The notes beneath the pieces were generated by a model. The model saw nothing but the letters and a program-made list of their open reading frames with translations, did not search any database and was not told where the DNA came from. From positions 434,001-498,000 of the forward strand of contig VHIT02000034.1 in the NCBI GenBank assembly GCA_009768925.2: DNA of 64,000 bases, in the 5' to 3' direction. Below are positions 10,003 through 19,553 of the stretch, piece by piece. Source of the stretch: Cryptosporidium bovis. Its lineage: Eukaryota > Apicomplexa > Conoidasida > Eucoccidiorida > Cryptosporidiidae. Numbering within the stretch: position 1 is the first letter of the stretch; each line of letters opens with the position of its first letter. The translations under genes were made by a program, and so were the position numbers.

Positions 10003-13000
10003 ATGCAAGAGAACATTGAGAATAAACGGAGCTATAAGAAAGAATTAGATTGGTACACTAAAAATGCTGATAAAATACATTCTGAGGTAATAACAAGGTT
10101 TTCTGTTAATAAAAATAATGAAAAATGGGAGGACAATTCTGAACTTGATAAAAATCTTAATATAAACGATAATATTGGAAATTCTATTTCGATTAATCAG
10201 AGTTTTGGTGAGACTTTGGACGGAATTGGAAGTCTAGCAGCCATTATTAAAACATTATCAAAGAATGTTATTAATAAAGGTGATTACTATAAATACGAGT
10301 TGAATGCGAATAATAATACTAGAATCACTGAAAAAAATGGTAAAGTTGGAATGGAAATATACGATTTAGAAGTAGATACTGAATTAAAATATGGAGAAAA
10401 AAAGATTGTTGATAGGGATGTTTGTCCAACTAACGAAAATTCTGAGAGTGATATTATTGAAGAAGAAAACACCACTTCTTTGAACTATATGGTAGATGAT
10501 ATTGCTGATGAAGACACTAATGTAAACAAAAAAGAGAATGACTCTTTCATGTTAAACAAAGTAATGTTAAGTAATAACAAATTAAAAACGGTGAAACTAA
10601 ATGAAAAAAATGAGAATTGGGAAAGAGATGATTTTCCATGGTCAAATGAATTGGTCAAGTTAAATGAGCAGATATTTGGTAATAAAGGCTTTAGGGCAAA
10701 TCAAAGACAGATAATGAATGCAGTAATTTCACAAAGAGACGTATTTGTAATGATGCCAACAGGTGGGGGTAAATCACTGTGTTTCCAACTTCCGGGCATA
10801 CTTGCATATAATAATCCTGCAAGTGTGACAGTAGTTATAATGCCACTCGTGGCATTGATGGTTGATCAAATGGAGCAACTAAGCATACTTGGTATTAAAT
10901 GTGCAACATTAAATAGCAACCAGTCATTAGAGGTTACAAATAGTATAACATCTGATATTAAGAAAGGATCACCAGATAAGTGTCCTAGCTTTTTGTTTGT
11001 GACTCCTGAAAAGTTAAAACACTCAAAAACACTATTTTCGTTATTGCGTTATTTGAATGAGAAGTCAAGACTATTAAGATTCGCAATAGACGAGGCCCAT
11101 TGTGTATGCCAATGGGGATTTGACTTTAGACCAGATTATATACAACTTTGTAAACTTAGAGAGGAATTTCCAAATGTTCCAATAATAGCACTTACAGCAA
11201 CAGCAACAAGCAGTATATTGTATGACGTAGTTAAACAACTCAAAATGAAATCCCCAGTATTGTTTAAACTTTCGTTCGATAGACCGAATATAAGATACGA
11301 GGTCAGACGAAAAACAAGTAGCAAAAACATAGTAGGGTCTAATATAATAAAGGAGATATCTGATCTACTCAAATCAGACAAATTCTCAAGATCAACTTGC
11401 ATTATTTATTGTTTAAGCAGAAATGAGTGCGAGCAAGTATCAAAAGAATTAAATAAACAGGGAATTTCATCAACTTACTATCACGGATCTATGAAAGAAG
11501 AGAAAAGAAACGCTGCACAAAAAAAGTGGATGAATGATGAGAAACAGGTTATGGTTGCAACAATTGCATTTGGCATGGGAATAAACAAGAAAGACGTTAG
11601 ACTAGTAATACATTTATCAATGCCAAAGTCTCTTGAAAACTATTATCAGGAAAGTGGAAGAGCAGGAAGAGATGGATTTGAATCCCTTTGTATACTGTAT
11701 TATTCCTATAAAGACTTGATTAGGTTGCAAACACTTGGTGGCATTAATGTTGAAAGCAGCGGATATTATGGAAAGACAAATATCTATAGGAAAAATAGAT
11801 ACGGCAATTCAAATATGAATTCTTCTGCAACTTCATTGGATTCTCTTTTGGACATGATTAAATACTGCGAAGAACAGTACATTTGTAGGAGAAAGATTAT
11901 TTTGAGTCATTTTGGTGAGGATTTTTCCGGTAAATGTAATGTAGAATGCGACAATTGCATGAGGTCTAAGTTAGAAAAGCCGACAGTAATAAATGCACAA
12001 GGTTTATCTGAAAAAATATTCAACAGCGTGAAAGTTCATTTACTAAGTCAAAAAGAGAATAACCTGTATTCTTCAAGTAAATCTAAAAGAAACTTTGGAT
12101 TTTTGACTCTAACTTCACTTTCTGAATTGCTGAAAGGCAAAAAAAAGAATATTAAATTATCAAAAGATCATTATCTTAAAGAATGTTTTGGTTTACTTTC
12201 TGATGAAGTTATATGGAAAAATGAAAATATACAGAAGCTATTACATTACTTTGTAATATATAAAATATTCACAGAGACTGCATTTCAACTCAAAAATGGT
12301 GTTTCTGTTGCTTGTCTTAAAATAGATAAACACATTTTAAACGAAAATAATGATAATTTAAAGTCAAAATTTCAATTATTTTCAAACTTTTACCTTGAAA
12401 GTTACTTAGATACTCCGATTATTGACAAAAACTTCACACATACCCAAAGTAGTTATAATACAGAAGATAAACATAAAAAGAAAAACAAAAAAAGGTACAA
12501 TTCTGAGTCAAATTCTCCCTTATATAATTTATCTCTAAATAAAAAAAAACAGTCCAAAGATTATTCAAATTACCCCCCAAATTCTAATAATAGTTTCATT
12601 AACACCAATAATGGTGTTACTACAGGTAAAAACTTATGCTCTAGTATACCGGTTGATTCACCGAGTTGTCAAAATGATAAACTTAAAGGATTTAGAAGTC
12701 AACTATTATCAATGAGAAGACAGATAGCTAATGAGGAAGGTATAGCCAATATAACCTCTATAGCTTCAAAAGAGGCAATAGATGCATTAGTTGAAAACCT
12801 TCCATTGTCTATCGAATCACTTTCAACTCTTCCTGGTTGGGGAGCCAAACAGAGGCTTGAAAAATTTGGGTTTAAATTCATTTCTAAAGTGAGAGAATTT
12901 GTTGATTTTAATTCCCTTGAAAAGTTCAATTTAAGTTGTAATTGCACTGATACTAAATCTTTAAATTCAACAAATAATGGTTCATCTTATTATTGTCCAA

Positions 13001-13056
13001 TTGATTATATCAATCATGATGAATTAGATAGAGAACTAGACCTTATTGGTTTGTAG
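10003..13056 (+). CDS. RecQ-family DNA helicase (BLM/Sgs1-like)
   Basis: ATP-dependent 3'-5' DNA helicase of 1,017 residues from the ATG at 10003 (MQENIENKR); an upstream in-frame TTG is ignored. The first 220 residues are acidic and unconserved. Helicase motif I is MMPTGGGKS near residue 251. The DEAH box is DEAHC near 362, followed by the RecQ-specific QWGFDFRPDY, then AFGMGINKKDVR and the motif VI region QESGRAGRDG. The RecQ-Ct zinc module has four Cys near 622-653 (C...C, then CNVECDNC). After a winged-helix-like region and an Asn/Lys-rich linker, residues about 896-966 look like an HRDC domain (LPLSIESLSTLPGWGAKQRLEKFG). BLM-type enzymes dissolve recombination intermediates and protect forks. 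Which RecQ orthologue it is cannot be settled here. It converges with the next gene at 57 bp. Confidence 0.92.
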   Translation: MQENIENKRSYKKELDWYTKNADKIHSEVITRFSVNKNNEKWEDNSELDKNLNINDNIGNSISINQSFGETLDGIGSLAAIIKTLSKNVINKGDYYKYELNANNNTRITEKNGKVGMEIYDLEVDTELKYGEKKIVDRDVCPTNENSESDIIEEENTTSLNYMVDDIADEDTNVNKKENDSFMLNKVMLSNNKLKTVKLNEKNENWERDDFPWSNELVKLNEQIFGNKGFRANQRQIMNAVISQRDVFVMMPTGGGKSLCFQLPGILAYNNPASVTVVIMPLVALMVDQMEQLSILGIKCATLNSNQSLEVTNSITSDIKKGSPDKCPSFLFVTPEKLKHSKTLFSLLRYLNEKSRLLRFAIDEAHCVCQWGFDFRPDYIQLCKLREEFPNVPIIALTATATSSILYDVVKQLKMKSPVLFKLSFDRPNIRYEVRRKTSSKNIVGSNIIKEISDLLKSDKFSRSTCIIYCLSRNECEQVSKELNKQGISSTYYHGSMKEEKRNAAQKKWMNDEKQVMVATIAFGMGINKKDVRLVIHLSMPKSLENYYQESGRAGRDGFESLCILYYSYKDLIRLQTLGGINVESSGYYGKTNIYRKNRYGNSNMNSSATSLDSLLDMIKYCEEQYICRRKIILSHFGEDFSGKCNVECDNCMRSKLEKPTVINAQGLSEKIFNSVKVHLLSQKENNLYSSSKSKRNFGFLTLTSLSELLKGKKKNIKLSKDHYLKECFGLLSDEVIWKNENIQKLLHYFVIYKIFTETAFQLKNGVSVACLKIDKHILNENNDNLKSKFQLFSNFYLESYLDTPIIDKNFTHTQSSYNTEDKHKKKNKKRYNSESNSPLYNLSLNKKKQSKDYSNYPPNSNNSFINTNNGVTTGKNLCSSIPVDSPSCQNDKLKGFRSQLLSMRRQIANEEGIANITSIASKEAIDALVENLPLSIESLSTLPGWGAKQRLEKFGFKFISKVREFVDFNSLEKFNLSCNCTDTKSLNSTNNGSSYYCPIDYINHDELDRELDLIGL

Positions 13057-13113
13057 TATCGATTAATAATATAATATGTATAATTGTGATGATTTTATTG
13101 TATTTCAAGTACA

Positions 13114-14184
13114 TCATCGTATTTGTTTGTTTCCTATTATATTCATATTATGACCATAATATGCAGCCCCTGCTTCTCTCGAATCACATACCAGTTCATC
13201 TATGTACACTATATTTACACAATTATCATCTTTTGTACTTAAAGTTTTAGATCTGCTGTGATATTTTGGTGCTGGGGAATAATCTATTGGACTATTTATC
13301 AATATATTTGTGCCACCATACGAGATTGTCTCTCTATGTCTTCTATGTTGTAAAGCCATTTTATTCTGCCTTTTTAACCTGCCTCTGTCCGAACTTTTTG
13401 CCTTTTTAGAGCGAATTAGTTCAATTTTACTATCATCATTTTCTTTTAAATTAATCGATTCACTAATACAATTATCACTTTGATCCCTTACAGAATCATC
13501 ACTAAAATTTTCACTACTATTATCGTTTTTCGTATAACATAAATTTGTGTTGTTTATTACCTTTATGCTAATATTTATATTGCTATCAGCGTAATCCCCT
13601 TTTATTGAACTCATTAAATAACTTTTCATACTTTTTCTTAAATAATCCATCGAAGTATTTAAATTAACTATCTTTTCTTTTATTATTGTCTTTTCATTCT
13701 TTATATTAACATTATTCTCATTCTCAATACAAATTATTGATGATTTGTTTTTATCAGTGGTTTTTTTTCTATTTACTAATAGTGAAGAAAAGTGCTTACA
13801 ACTTACAAATATGTGATTTAGTTGTCTAAGTTTCACTAGCTGTTCCTTTAAATCCTCTAAGCCACAATCATATTTCAATTTTAACAATGTTATTAATATA
13901 TGCGAATATGATGTTAATAAAAATTTATATCTTGCATTCTCTTTGTTTAATTTCGCATATTCCTGTGAGTATTTACTCAAAGACAGTTTAAATTTAAACA
14001 ATTCATTATTTGAATTGTTGTAATTACAATGTTTTAACTCCTTATTTATTATTTCCTTGTTATATTTTTCGCCATTCTCATTTATACTATCATCCTGCTT
14101 TTTTATACTATTTCTCAGTTTCTTTAATATTAAATTATTATTACTTATATTATTTATTTTCACTAATTTGTCCTTTATTTCCAT
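13114..14184 (-). CDS. Hypothetical protein with coiled coil and basic C-terminal region
   Basis: 356 residues starting at the ATG at 14184; I recognise no family. The N-terminal third is Lys/Asn-rich. A region around residues 60-130 has heptad-like Leu/Ile spacing (ELFKFKLSLSKYSQEYAKL and following) and looks like a coiled coil. A charged, Ser/Asn-rich middle follows, then a strongly basic stretch near residue 265 (KKAKSSDRGRLKRQNKM), which could be a nuclear localisation signal. The C-terminus is more ordered in composition (SYGGTNILINSPIDYSPAP, then VNIVYIDELVCDSREAGAAYYGHN) and is the best place to seek homology. Its 3' end lies 57 bp from the RecQ stop codon, in convergent orientation. 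Confidence 0.7.
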   Translation of the reverse strand: MEIKDKLVKINNISNNNLILKKLRNSIKKQDDSINENGEKYNKEIINKELKHCNYNNSNNELFKFKLSLSKYSQEYAKLNKENARYKFLLTSYSHILITLLKLKYDCGLEDLKEQLVKLRQLNHIFVSCKHFSSLLVNRKKTTDKNKSSIICIENENNVNIKNEKTIIKEKIVNLNTSMDYLRKSMKSYLMSSIKGDYADSNINISIKVINNTNLCYTKNDNSSENFSDDSVRDQSDNCISESINLKENDDSKIELIRSKKAKSSDRGRLKRQNKMALQHRRHRETISYGGTNILINSPIDYSPAPKYHSRSKTLSTKDDNCVNIVYIDELVCDSREAGAAYYGHNMNIIGNKQIR

Positions 14185-15420
14185 ATTTAATTAATTTTCC
14201 CACTGAAAATCGTATTAATTATACATTTACATACAAAAATTTACTCTAAACAAAATCAAATAATGCATTAAGCATTACTACTTATATATTTTTGTCGTGT
14301 GTATTTAAATGTGTATTTGAATAAACTGCTACCTGAAAAATTAAAAAAAAACTTCACGTACTTATTCACTAATATATTTTAATGTATTTCTATTCATCAC
14401 CTTTTTGCCTAACCTATATATTCCTATTTGTTATTCTCTTTTTTCTCTAGCATGTAAGTGACCTTTTCTTTTAATGAAACAAAATGTAATAATCTTCAAT
14501 TATGCCATGAAAATATTGTTCCCCGAGATCATTTCATAATATTAAAATTCAAACATTCCCTTTATACCAATTTCCTTTCGACCCAAATTGCAATTAAATA
14601 TTTTTTAATGCACACTTTTTGGCTTCTTCCTTTAATACCCATTAAAAAGATTTAAAAAAATAAATACCCGAGTGAATATTTAAGTACCTACACACAGTTA
14701 TGCCTATAAATAATAATTTGCCCAATAACACTTGGAAGCAAAATTATTATCCACTAATCAAAACTAATAATGTAGATGTAAAATTTGCATATTCTAATTC
14801 CATTACGACTAACTACTCATTTGTAGCATAAACATTAAAATAACGCATAATAATTTGGCAATTTCAAGTTATTATGTATACTTTTCACTTAATTACATGA
14901 TTTTTCTTAATATCTGCAAAATATTATCCAATTTTAGCTTTGGGTTTGCTTATATTTTCCCCTTTTTCACTAGTTGTTCGCCATCATATACATTAATACA
15001 TAATTTATCCCACCTATTGTTTCCAGGTCAATTTACATTTATAATAAGTCGCCCAAATAATTCCGCAAAATTGCAATGGTTTGCATGCATGCATTGCAAA
15101 TCATCGCATTAATCATGCACATTTACTAATCCACATGAAATTAATAATAAATTTAATAAATATTGGTATCATAATTATAAGAAATAGGACAATAATAATA
15201 AATATTTGGTAGTTAAGTAAATTAATAATCGCAAACACTAAACGATAAATAAAATGAATATTGTGTATCACTTAATTTTTTTAAATGTAAAGCAAATAAA
15301 AACAGTAAACTAAAAAAGTGAATGAAATTATTTATAAGAATATTAGGGAATTTTTGTGGCAATAATTATTATTAGAAATAAGAACTTTGCAAGTACTAAT
15401 AGGAAAAAAGTGTGTAAAAA
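14185..15420. promoter_or_regulatory. Long divergent intergenic region
   Basis: 1,236 bp between the hypothetical gene (minus) and the Tyr-rich membrane protein gene (plus). It holds a TGCATGCATGCA palindrome at 15082-15093 nested in an inverted repeat (listed separately). Open frames in this stretch lack a sensible ATG start and have low-complexity products, so I call none of them. Confidence 0.4.
15071..15099. promoter_or_regulatory. TGCATGCA-type (AP2) palindrome inside an inverted repeat
   Basis: TGCATGCATGCA at 15082-15093 is a perfect 12-bp palindrome containing two overlapping TGCATGCA sites. It is overlapped by 8-bp arms TTGCAATG (15071-15078) and CATTGCAA (15092-15099). TGCATGCA is the reported target of the orthologous apicomplexan AP2 domains PF14_0633 and cgd2_3490. 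It lies about 330 bp upstream of the ATG at 15421. Binding is inferred from the motif. Confidence 0.45.
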
Positions 15421-16812
15421 ATGATTACAGATAAACTGAGGGATTCAATTCCACTAAACAACGAAAAAGTTATGGTTGAACATGGTAATGTTGGAAAAAT
15501 CATCGATAAACCAAATGAAAAATCAGCGACCGAGAATAAGATAAATAAAGAGTTAAGTAGATTTTCAAAAAATCTAAGTATAATTACAATTATCTCTGCA
15601 CTACTTAATTTAATGTTAATAGGGATAGTTTTATTGGTAATAAACAACTTGGTAAATAATGCAATAAGTGAAAAATATAAGCAATTATATACAGAAAGAA
15701 AAGCATTTACAGCCTTTATGGAAAAACAGAGTCCAACAACTGTTTCTAATAAAAACAATAATAGTAGCAATAATAACAATCATTACAACGATAATCATAA
15801 AATTTATAATAAATACGATAATAAGTATAATAGTAATTTGAATAATGCAATAATTCCAAACAAAGGTGATGTAATGCCACTTCATTTGCTGTACAATGCA
15901 CCAATAAGTAATTTAGAAAATATAGATTCAATCATATTTGAATTTGAGGAGGTTGATGAAAATAATAAGGGAAAAATATATCAAAATATGTATCATGTTG
16001 AATCAATAAGTAGAGAAATACCTATAGTAGACGAATACAAAGTAGAATCTGAAGCTATTTTAAAATTTAACCTTTCAGATAATAGCACACTTATATTAAG
16101 AAAGGAGAAAGCAATATTAACAGACAAATATGGCAATGAAATTTACCAAGTAACGTTTAATAGTGATAATGGCTTTGTAAATGGCAGTAACAACTCAGAA
16201 ATTCACAAAGATAATTATCAAGTTGACAGATTATTACGAATGGAAAAACAAATTAATTCCGATGTTAACAATAACAATAGTTACAAGCAAGAATTATATA
16301 AAAATCAAAGCGGTTATTATGGTGATGACTTTGGCAAGAGAAAATTAATTTCTAGTAACTCGCATAAACACATTGCGTCACATTCACTTAAAACCCAAAG
16401 TGCATATATGGCAGCTGTATGTAAATATGGATGCGGTGAAATGGGAGTAACATACCCCTATTATTATCGTCCGTTTTTTGGATATGGATTCCCGTTACTT
16501 GGAACAGAGCCTTACTTCCAAAGTGGATATGGAGGAAATGTTGAGACAGCTATGAATAATAATATGTTCAACCCAGAATCATCCATTCCAAGACCTCCTG
16601 GAGTGCAAGGAACTCCATCAACATCACCTTTTTCTATGAACGAGAATCCCTATAACTACCCATACTCCGCCAGTCCAGGAGGTGGATATTATTATTACTA
16701 TGTTTATCCCAATCCTACTTTGACTAACAATCAAGAAATATATGACCCAAACTATTACTATGAAGAAAATTATCAATATCGACCTGATTTAAATTCAACT
16801 GAGATACAGTAA
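15421..16812 (+). CDS. Single-pass membrane protein with Tyr/Pro/Gly-rich C-terminus
   Basis: 463 residues from the ATG at 15421; no family recognised. Residues 1 to about 55 are hydrophilic. A hydrophobic segment near 58-80 (LSIITIISALLNLMLIGIV, then LLVI) looks like one membrane span or a signal anchor, suggesting type II topology. A poly-Asn stretch and a moderately ordered domain follow (about 150-260; FEFEEVDENNKG, ILKFNLSDNSTLILRKEK). The C-terminal part has a short Cys pair (CKYGCGE). It then becomes very rich in Tyr, Pro and Gly, with a run of five Tyr and about 22 Tyr in the last 123 residues. Such composition fits extracellular or cross-linkable matrix proteins, but no function is shown. 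The upstream region has an AP2-like palindrome. Confidence 0.75.
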   Translation: MITDKLRDSIPLNNEKVMVEHGNVGKIIDKPNEKSATENKINKELSRFSKNLSIITIISALLNLMLIGIVLLVINNLVNNAISEKYKQLYTERKAFTAFMEKQSPTTVSNKNNNSSNNNNHYNDNHKIYNKYDNKYNSNLNNAIIPNKGDVMPLHLLYNAPISNLENIDSIIFEFEEVDENNKGKIYQNMYHVESISREIPIVDEYKVESEAILKFNLSDNSTLILRKEKAILTDKYGNEIYQVTFNSDNGFVNGSNNSEIHKDNYQVDRLLRMEKQINSDVNNNNSYKQELYKNQSGYYGDDFGKRKLISSNSHKHIASHSLKTQSAYMAAVCKYGCGEMGVTYPYYYRPFFGYGFPLLGTEPYFQSGYGGNVETAMNNNMFNPESSIPRPPGVQGTPSTSPFSMNENPYNYPYSASPGGGYYYYYVYPNPTLTNNQEIYDPNYYYEENYQYRPDLNSTEIQ

Positions 16813-17287
16813 ACTAGATAAATACTCAACTGAATAACATGGCTTTGAGTATATTTGTAAACGATTTAGCCATTCTCTTTCTGTGGAGTTGTAAACTATA
16901 TATTATTATGCGGTTTTAAGGCATATAATTGAAGTTTCATTGTTATTGCAACTATCATTACTATTACTCATTAATGATACGAAAACAAGAAATATATATA
17001 CACAATCACTGTTCATGAAAAATGGCAATAAACACAATATTCTACTCCGATAAGTATAATGATAATATTAAAGTATAAGCAAACATATCTTTTCTCTTTT
17101 TGAAACAAAAAAATTAAATAAAACAACTGATACATGGGAATTATTAAGCGGTGTTTATTAATTACTTTCAAAATTACAGAAAACATTTACAAGAAATTAA
17201 ATTAAAAAGATAAACTATAATTCAGATAATAATGACTATTACCAAATATTAATAATATTTGTAATAGCGACAATTAAAAAAGGCAAA
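16813..17287. other. Intergenic, tandem plus-strand genes
   Basis: 475 bp between the Tyr-rich membrane protein gene and the small Tim gene. AT-rich with no recognisable RNA gene or GC-rich motif. Presumably a 3' UTR followed by the promoter of the small Tim gene. Confidence 0.35.
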
Positions 17288-17575
17288 ATGGAAAACGCAA
17301 AAGATGTTGATACGTCTGTCCAAACAATACAGAAATTGCAGTTACTGCAAAATGCCTTAGAATCGCAAAAAATGATCGCAAACTTAACGTCTAGATGTTT
17401 TAAAAAGTGTGTCGCACCTCCATCTTTATTCCCATGGAGAAACAAAGGTAAACTTAATAAAAAAGAGAAAAGGTGTTTATGGAATTGTGCACAAAATTAT
17501 TTACAATGCTATGAGTTTATTGGCGAGAAATCTAAAATTATTCAAGATAATGAAGAAAAATTAATGTTGGAATGA
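17288..17575 (+). CDS. Small Tim chaperone (Tim8/9/10/13 family), intermembrane space
   Basis: A 95-residue protein from the ATG at 17288. It has the diagnostic twin CX3C pattern: CFKKC near residues 38-42 and CLWNC near 64-68, each in a predicted helix. Small Tims form hexameric rings in the mitochondrial intermembrane space and escort hydrophobic precursors to the TIM22/SAM machineries; the four Cys form two internal disulfides. The spacer between motifs is 21 residues (VAPPSLFPWRNKGKLNKKEKR and its flanks), longer than the 11-16 usual in the family, and carries a Pro/Trp-containing loop. In an organism with a mitosome this would be one of few import components. I cannot assign it to a specific Tim. 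Its 3' end converges with the transporter gene 244 bp away. Confidence 0.82.
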   Translation: MENAKDVDTSVQTIQKLQLLQNALESQKMIANLTSRCFKKCVAPPSLFPWRNKGKLNKKEKRCLWNCAQNYLQCYEFIGEKSKIIQDNEEKLMLE

Positions 17576-17819
17576 AATAGACTCATCATTTATTATTTTT
17601 AATTTATTTGTGTGTTATTTTGTTGTTTTTCTGTTTTTTATATTCTTTAATTATTACTTTTTTATAACTTGAATATTGTTTGGCAAATAATGATTTAAGG
17701 AAAAGAATTGATAATTTTCAGCTAATATATTTTTTCTTGAAATTCCATTTTTGTATTCAAAAACCGTTTGTGGTGTTAATATTAATCATTATTATAGCCA
17801 TTCAGATACCATATCTTCT

Positions 17820-19553
17820 TTAATACTGTTTAGAATTAATGCATATATTCTCTTTCATGTACGGTTGGGAAGAGTATTTAATACTATTTAATGAATTTTC
17901 TAATGATTCAAATGCCCCTTTATATTTTAAATTCTCGTCATTAATGTCATTTTCTTCACTGTCAATTTTCAATTTCTCTACCTGTATTTCAATTTCATCC
18001 AATTCGTTCCCTATTTCCGGATACTCGGTAAATTCTACCATGCTATTATTGCAATTTGTTTTTTCCTCCAATATAAATATCTGATCCACTTGTTTACTCC
18101 CTATTTCAACTTGCAAATTCTCAATAATGATTTTATCATTGTTTTCGCTATTTCTATCATCTTCAATGTACAAATCTATAATTCTAACACCTTTTGCTTC
18201 ATTTTCTTCATCAACTGTGTCAATAAAGTTCTCATTTCGAGCTTCATCTTCGTAATAACAACCTTCAAATTCAACCTCCTGACTGCCGTGAGAGCTTTTT
18301 GTATAGCTAATCTCCATATCAACACATTCTGTTTCAATAGACTCTCTTCCTAATTGTTTATCATCATTACTTGGAATATAGTTTTTAACATTAATATTAC
18401 TTATTTGCTCAATACTTGCGCCTGAATTTTCATTCTTTTTATAATTAGAATTTGATATATCTTCTTTTGAATCAACGCCTATTCTGTCTATGTATCTTCC
18501 TTTATAATATCTAACTTTTTTCATATTGACCTCATTTTTTTTCCCCATAGAGTACCATATGGCCCCGATACTTGTTAATATTATTCCAACTGCTAGCTTA
18601 TCAGTAAAAGGATTTCCAAATATAAAACAACCTAATATACACGTTATTAATTGTTTAACGTTACCTGCAATATTCATTGCTAATGGAGTAACAATAGATG
18701 AACTTTTCAGACTTAATACATTTAAAGCAAAAGCTAATATGCCAGATGTTGCTAGCAATAATGATAATATTGTCACGGATTCATTGTTGTCACCACTACT
18801 GTAGGTTATTTTCTCAATTAACTTCATTATCTTACTTGCCTCACCAAACGATATTGATAAAACTAGTAAGGTTAGTGATGCTATTGGACCTATATACATT
18901 AACATCTTTATAGAGCCTATTTTGTTATTATTCTCAACTTGTATTTTTTGTGCTACTATACCTTTCAAAGAAGATGCACAACAACTTAAAAATACCACCA
19001 ACACCCCATATATACTTAACTCTGGTGTACTGTTTACGGTTATTGCTACCCCTATTATCACCAATACAACGGAAGGTAACTGCACCAAATGATACTTATG
19101 CTTGAAAAATAATACTCCTAATACCATTGTAAATAAGGGTATTGTTGTTCTTGCTACTTGATGAAGTGATATGGATGCTATCAACAATGAACTATTTGAT
19201 AACCATATATTTATTGCTACTAATAAACTAAAAATCAATATACCTTTGTTTTCTGAATATTTTATACCATAACTTGTGTTGTCCTTGATACTGTTCCTCC
19301 ATCTTTTATCTACACCTTTTGCATTCACCTCTATGATTTCTATCTCCCTTTCAGTTTTATATAGTGATATAACATATGTTAATATTGATACAGTTGTCAT
19401 GTGCACCAACGATAACGTAATTGGGTATGGGAAATAATTTACCATTAACCATTTTGAGTATATTGTTACTATTAAACTTAAAACTAGCCATGATACAAAT
19501 ACCGTGTATTTTTTACTTAGTTCTTTTCTGCTTAATTCACTCCCTCTATCCAT
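17820..19553 (-). CDS. Triose-phosphate/nucleotide-sugar-type transporter (DMT) with long acidic tail
   Basis: 577 residues from the ATG at 19553. Residues about 18-335 hold roughly ten hydrophobic segments in the order typical of the TPT/SLC35 branch of the drug/metabolite transporter superfamily. Recognisable signatures are YSKWLMVNYFPYPITLSLVH near the start and LHQVARTTIPLFTMVLGVLF in the middle. Later come SLKGIVAQKIQ and LNVLSLKSSSIVTPLAMNIAGNVKQ. Members exchange sugar phosphates or nucleotide sugars across Golgi, ER or plastid membranes; no plastid is expected in Cryptosporidium, so Golgi/ER is likelier. Substrate is not predictable. The last 235 residues form a very acidic, Glu/Asn-rich hydrophilic tail absent from typical family members (about 300-400 aa). 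Confidence 0.85.
   Translation of the reverse strand: MDRGSELSRKELSKKYTVFVSWLVLSLIVTIYSKWLMVNYFPYPITLSLVHMTTVSILTYVISLYKTEREIEIIEVNAKGVDKRWRNSIKDNTSYGIKYSENKGILIFSLLVAINIWLSNSSLLIASISLHQVARTTIPLFTMVLGVLFFKHKYHLVQLPSVVLVIIGVAITVNSTPELSIYGVLVVFLSCCASSLKGIVAQKIQVENNNKIGSIKMLMYIGPIASLTLLVLSISFGEASKIMKLIEKITYSSGDNNESVTILSLLLATSGILAFALNVLSLKSSSIVTPLAMNIAGNVKQLITCILGCFIFGNPFTDKLAVGIILTSIGAIWYSMGKKNEVNMKKVRYYKGRYIDRIGVDSKEDISNSNYKKNENSGASIEQISNINVKNYIPSNDDKQLGRESIETECVDMEISYTKSSHGSQEVEFEGCYYEDEARNENFIDTVDEENEAKGVRIIDLYIEDDRNSENNDKIIIENLQVEIGSKQVDQIFILEEKTNCNNSMVEFTEYPEIGNELDEIEIQVEKLKIDSEENDINDENLKYKGAFESLENSLNSIKYSSQPYMKENICINSKQY

Noticed and set aside
14458-15112. Two open frames in the 1.2-kb spacer before the Tyr-rich gene
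   Set aside because: They begin at GTG or TTG, have compositions of chance AT-rich translation, and resemble no family.
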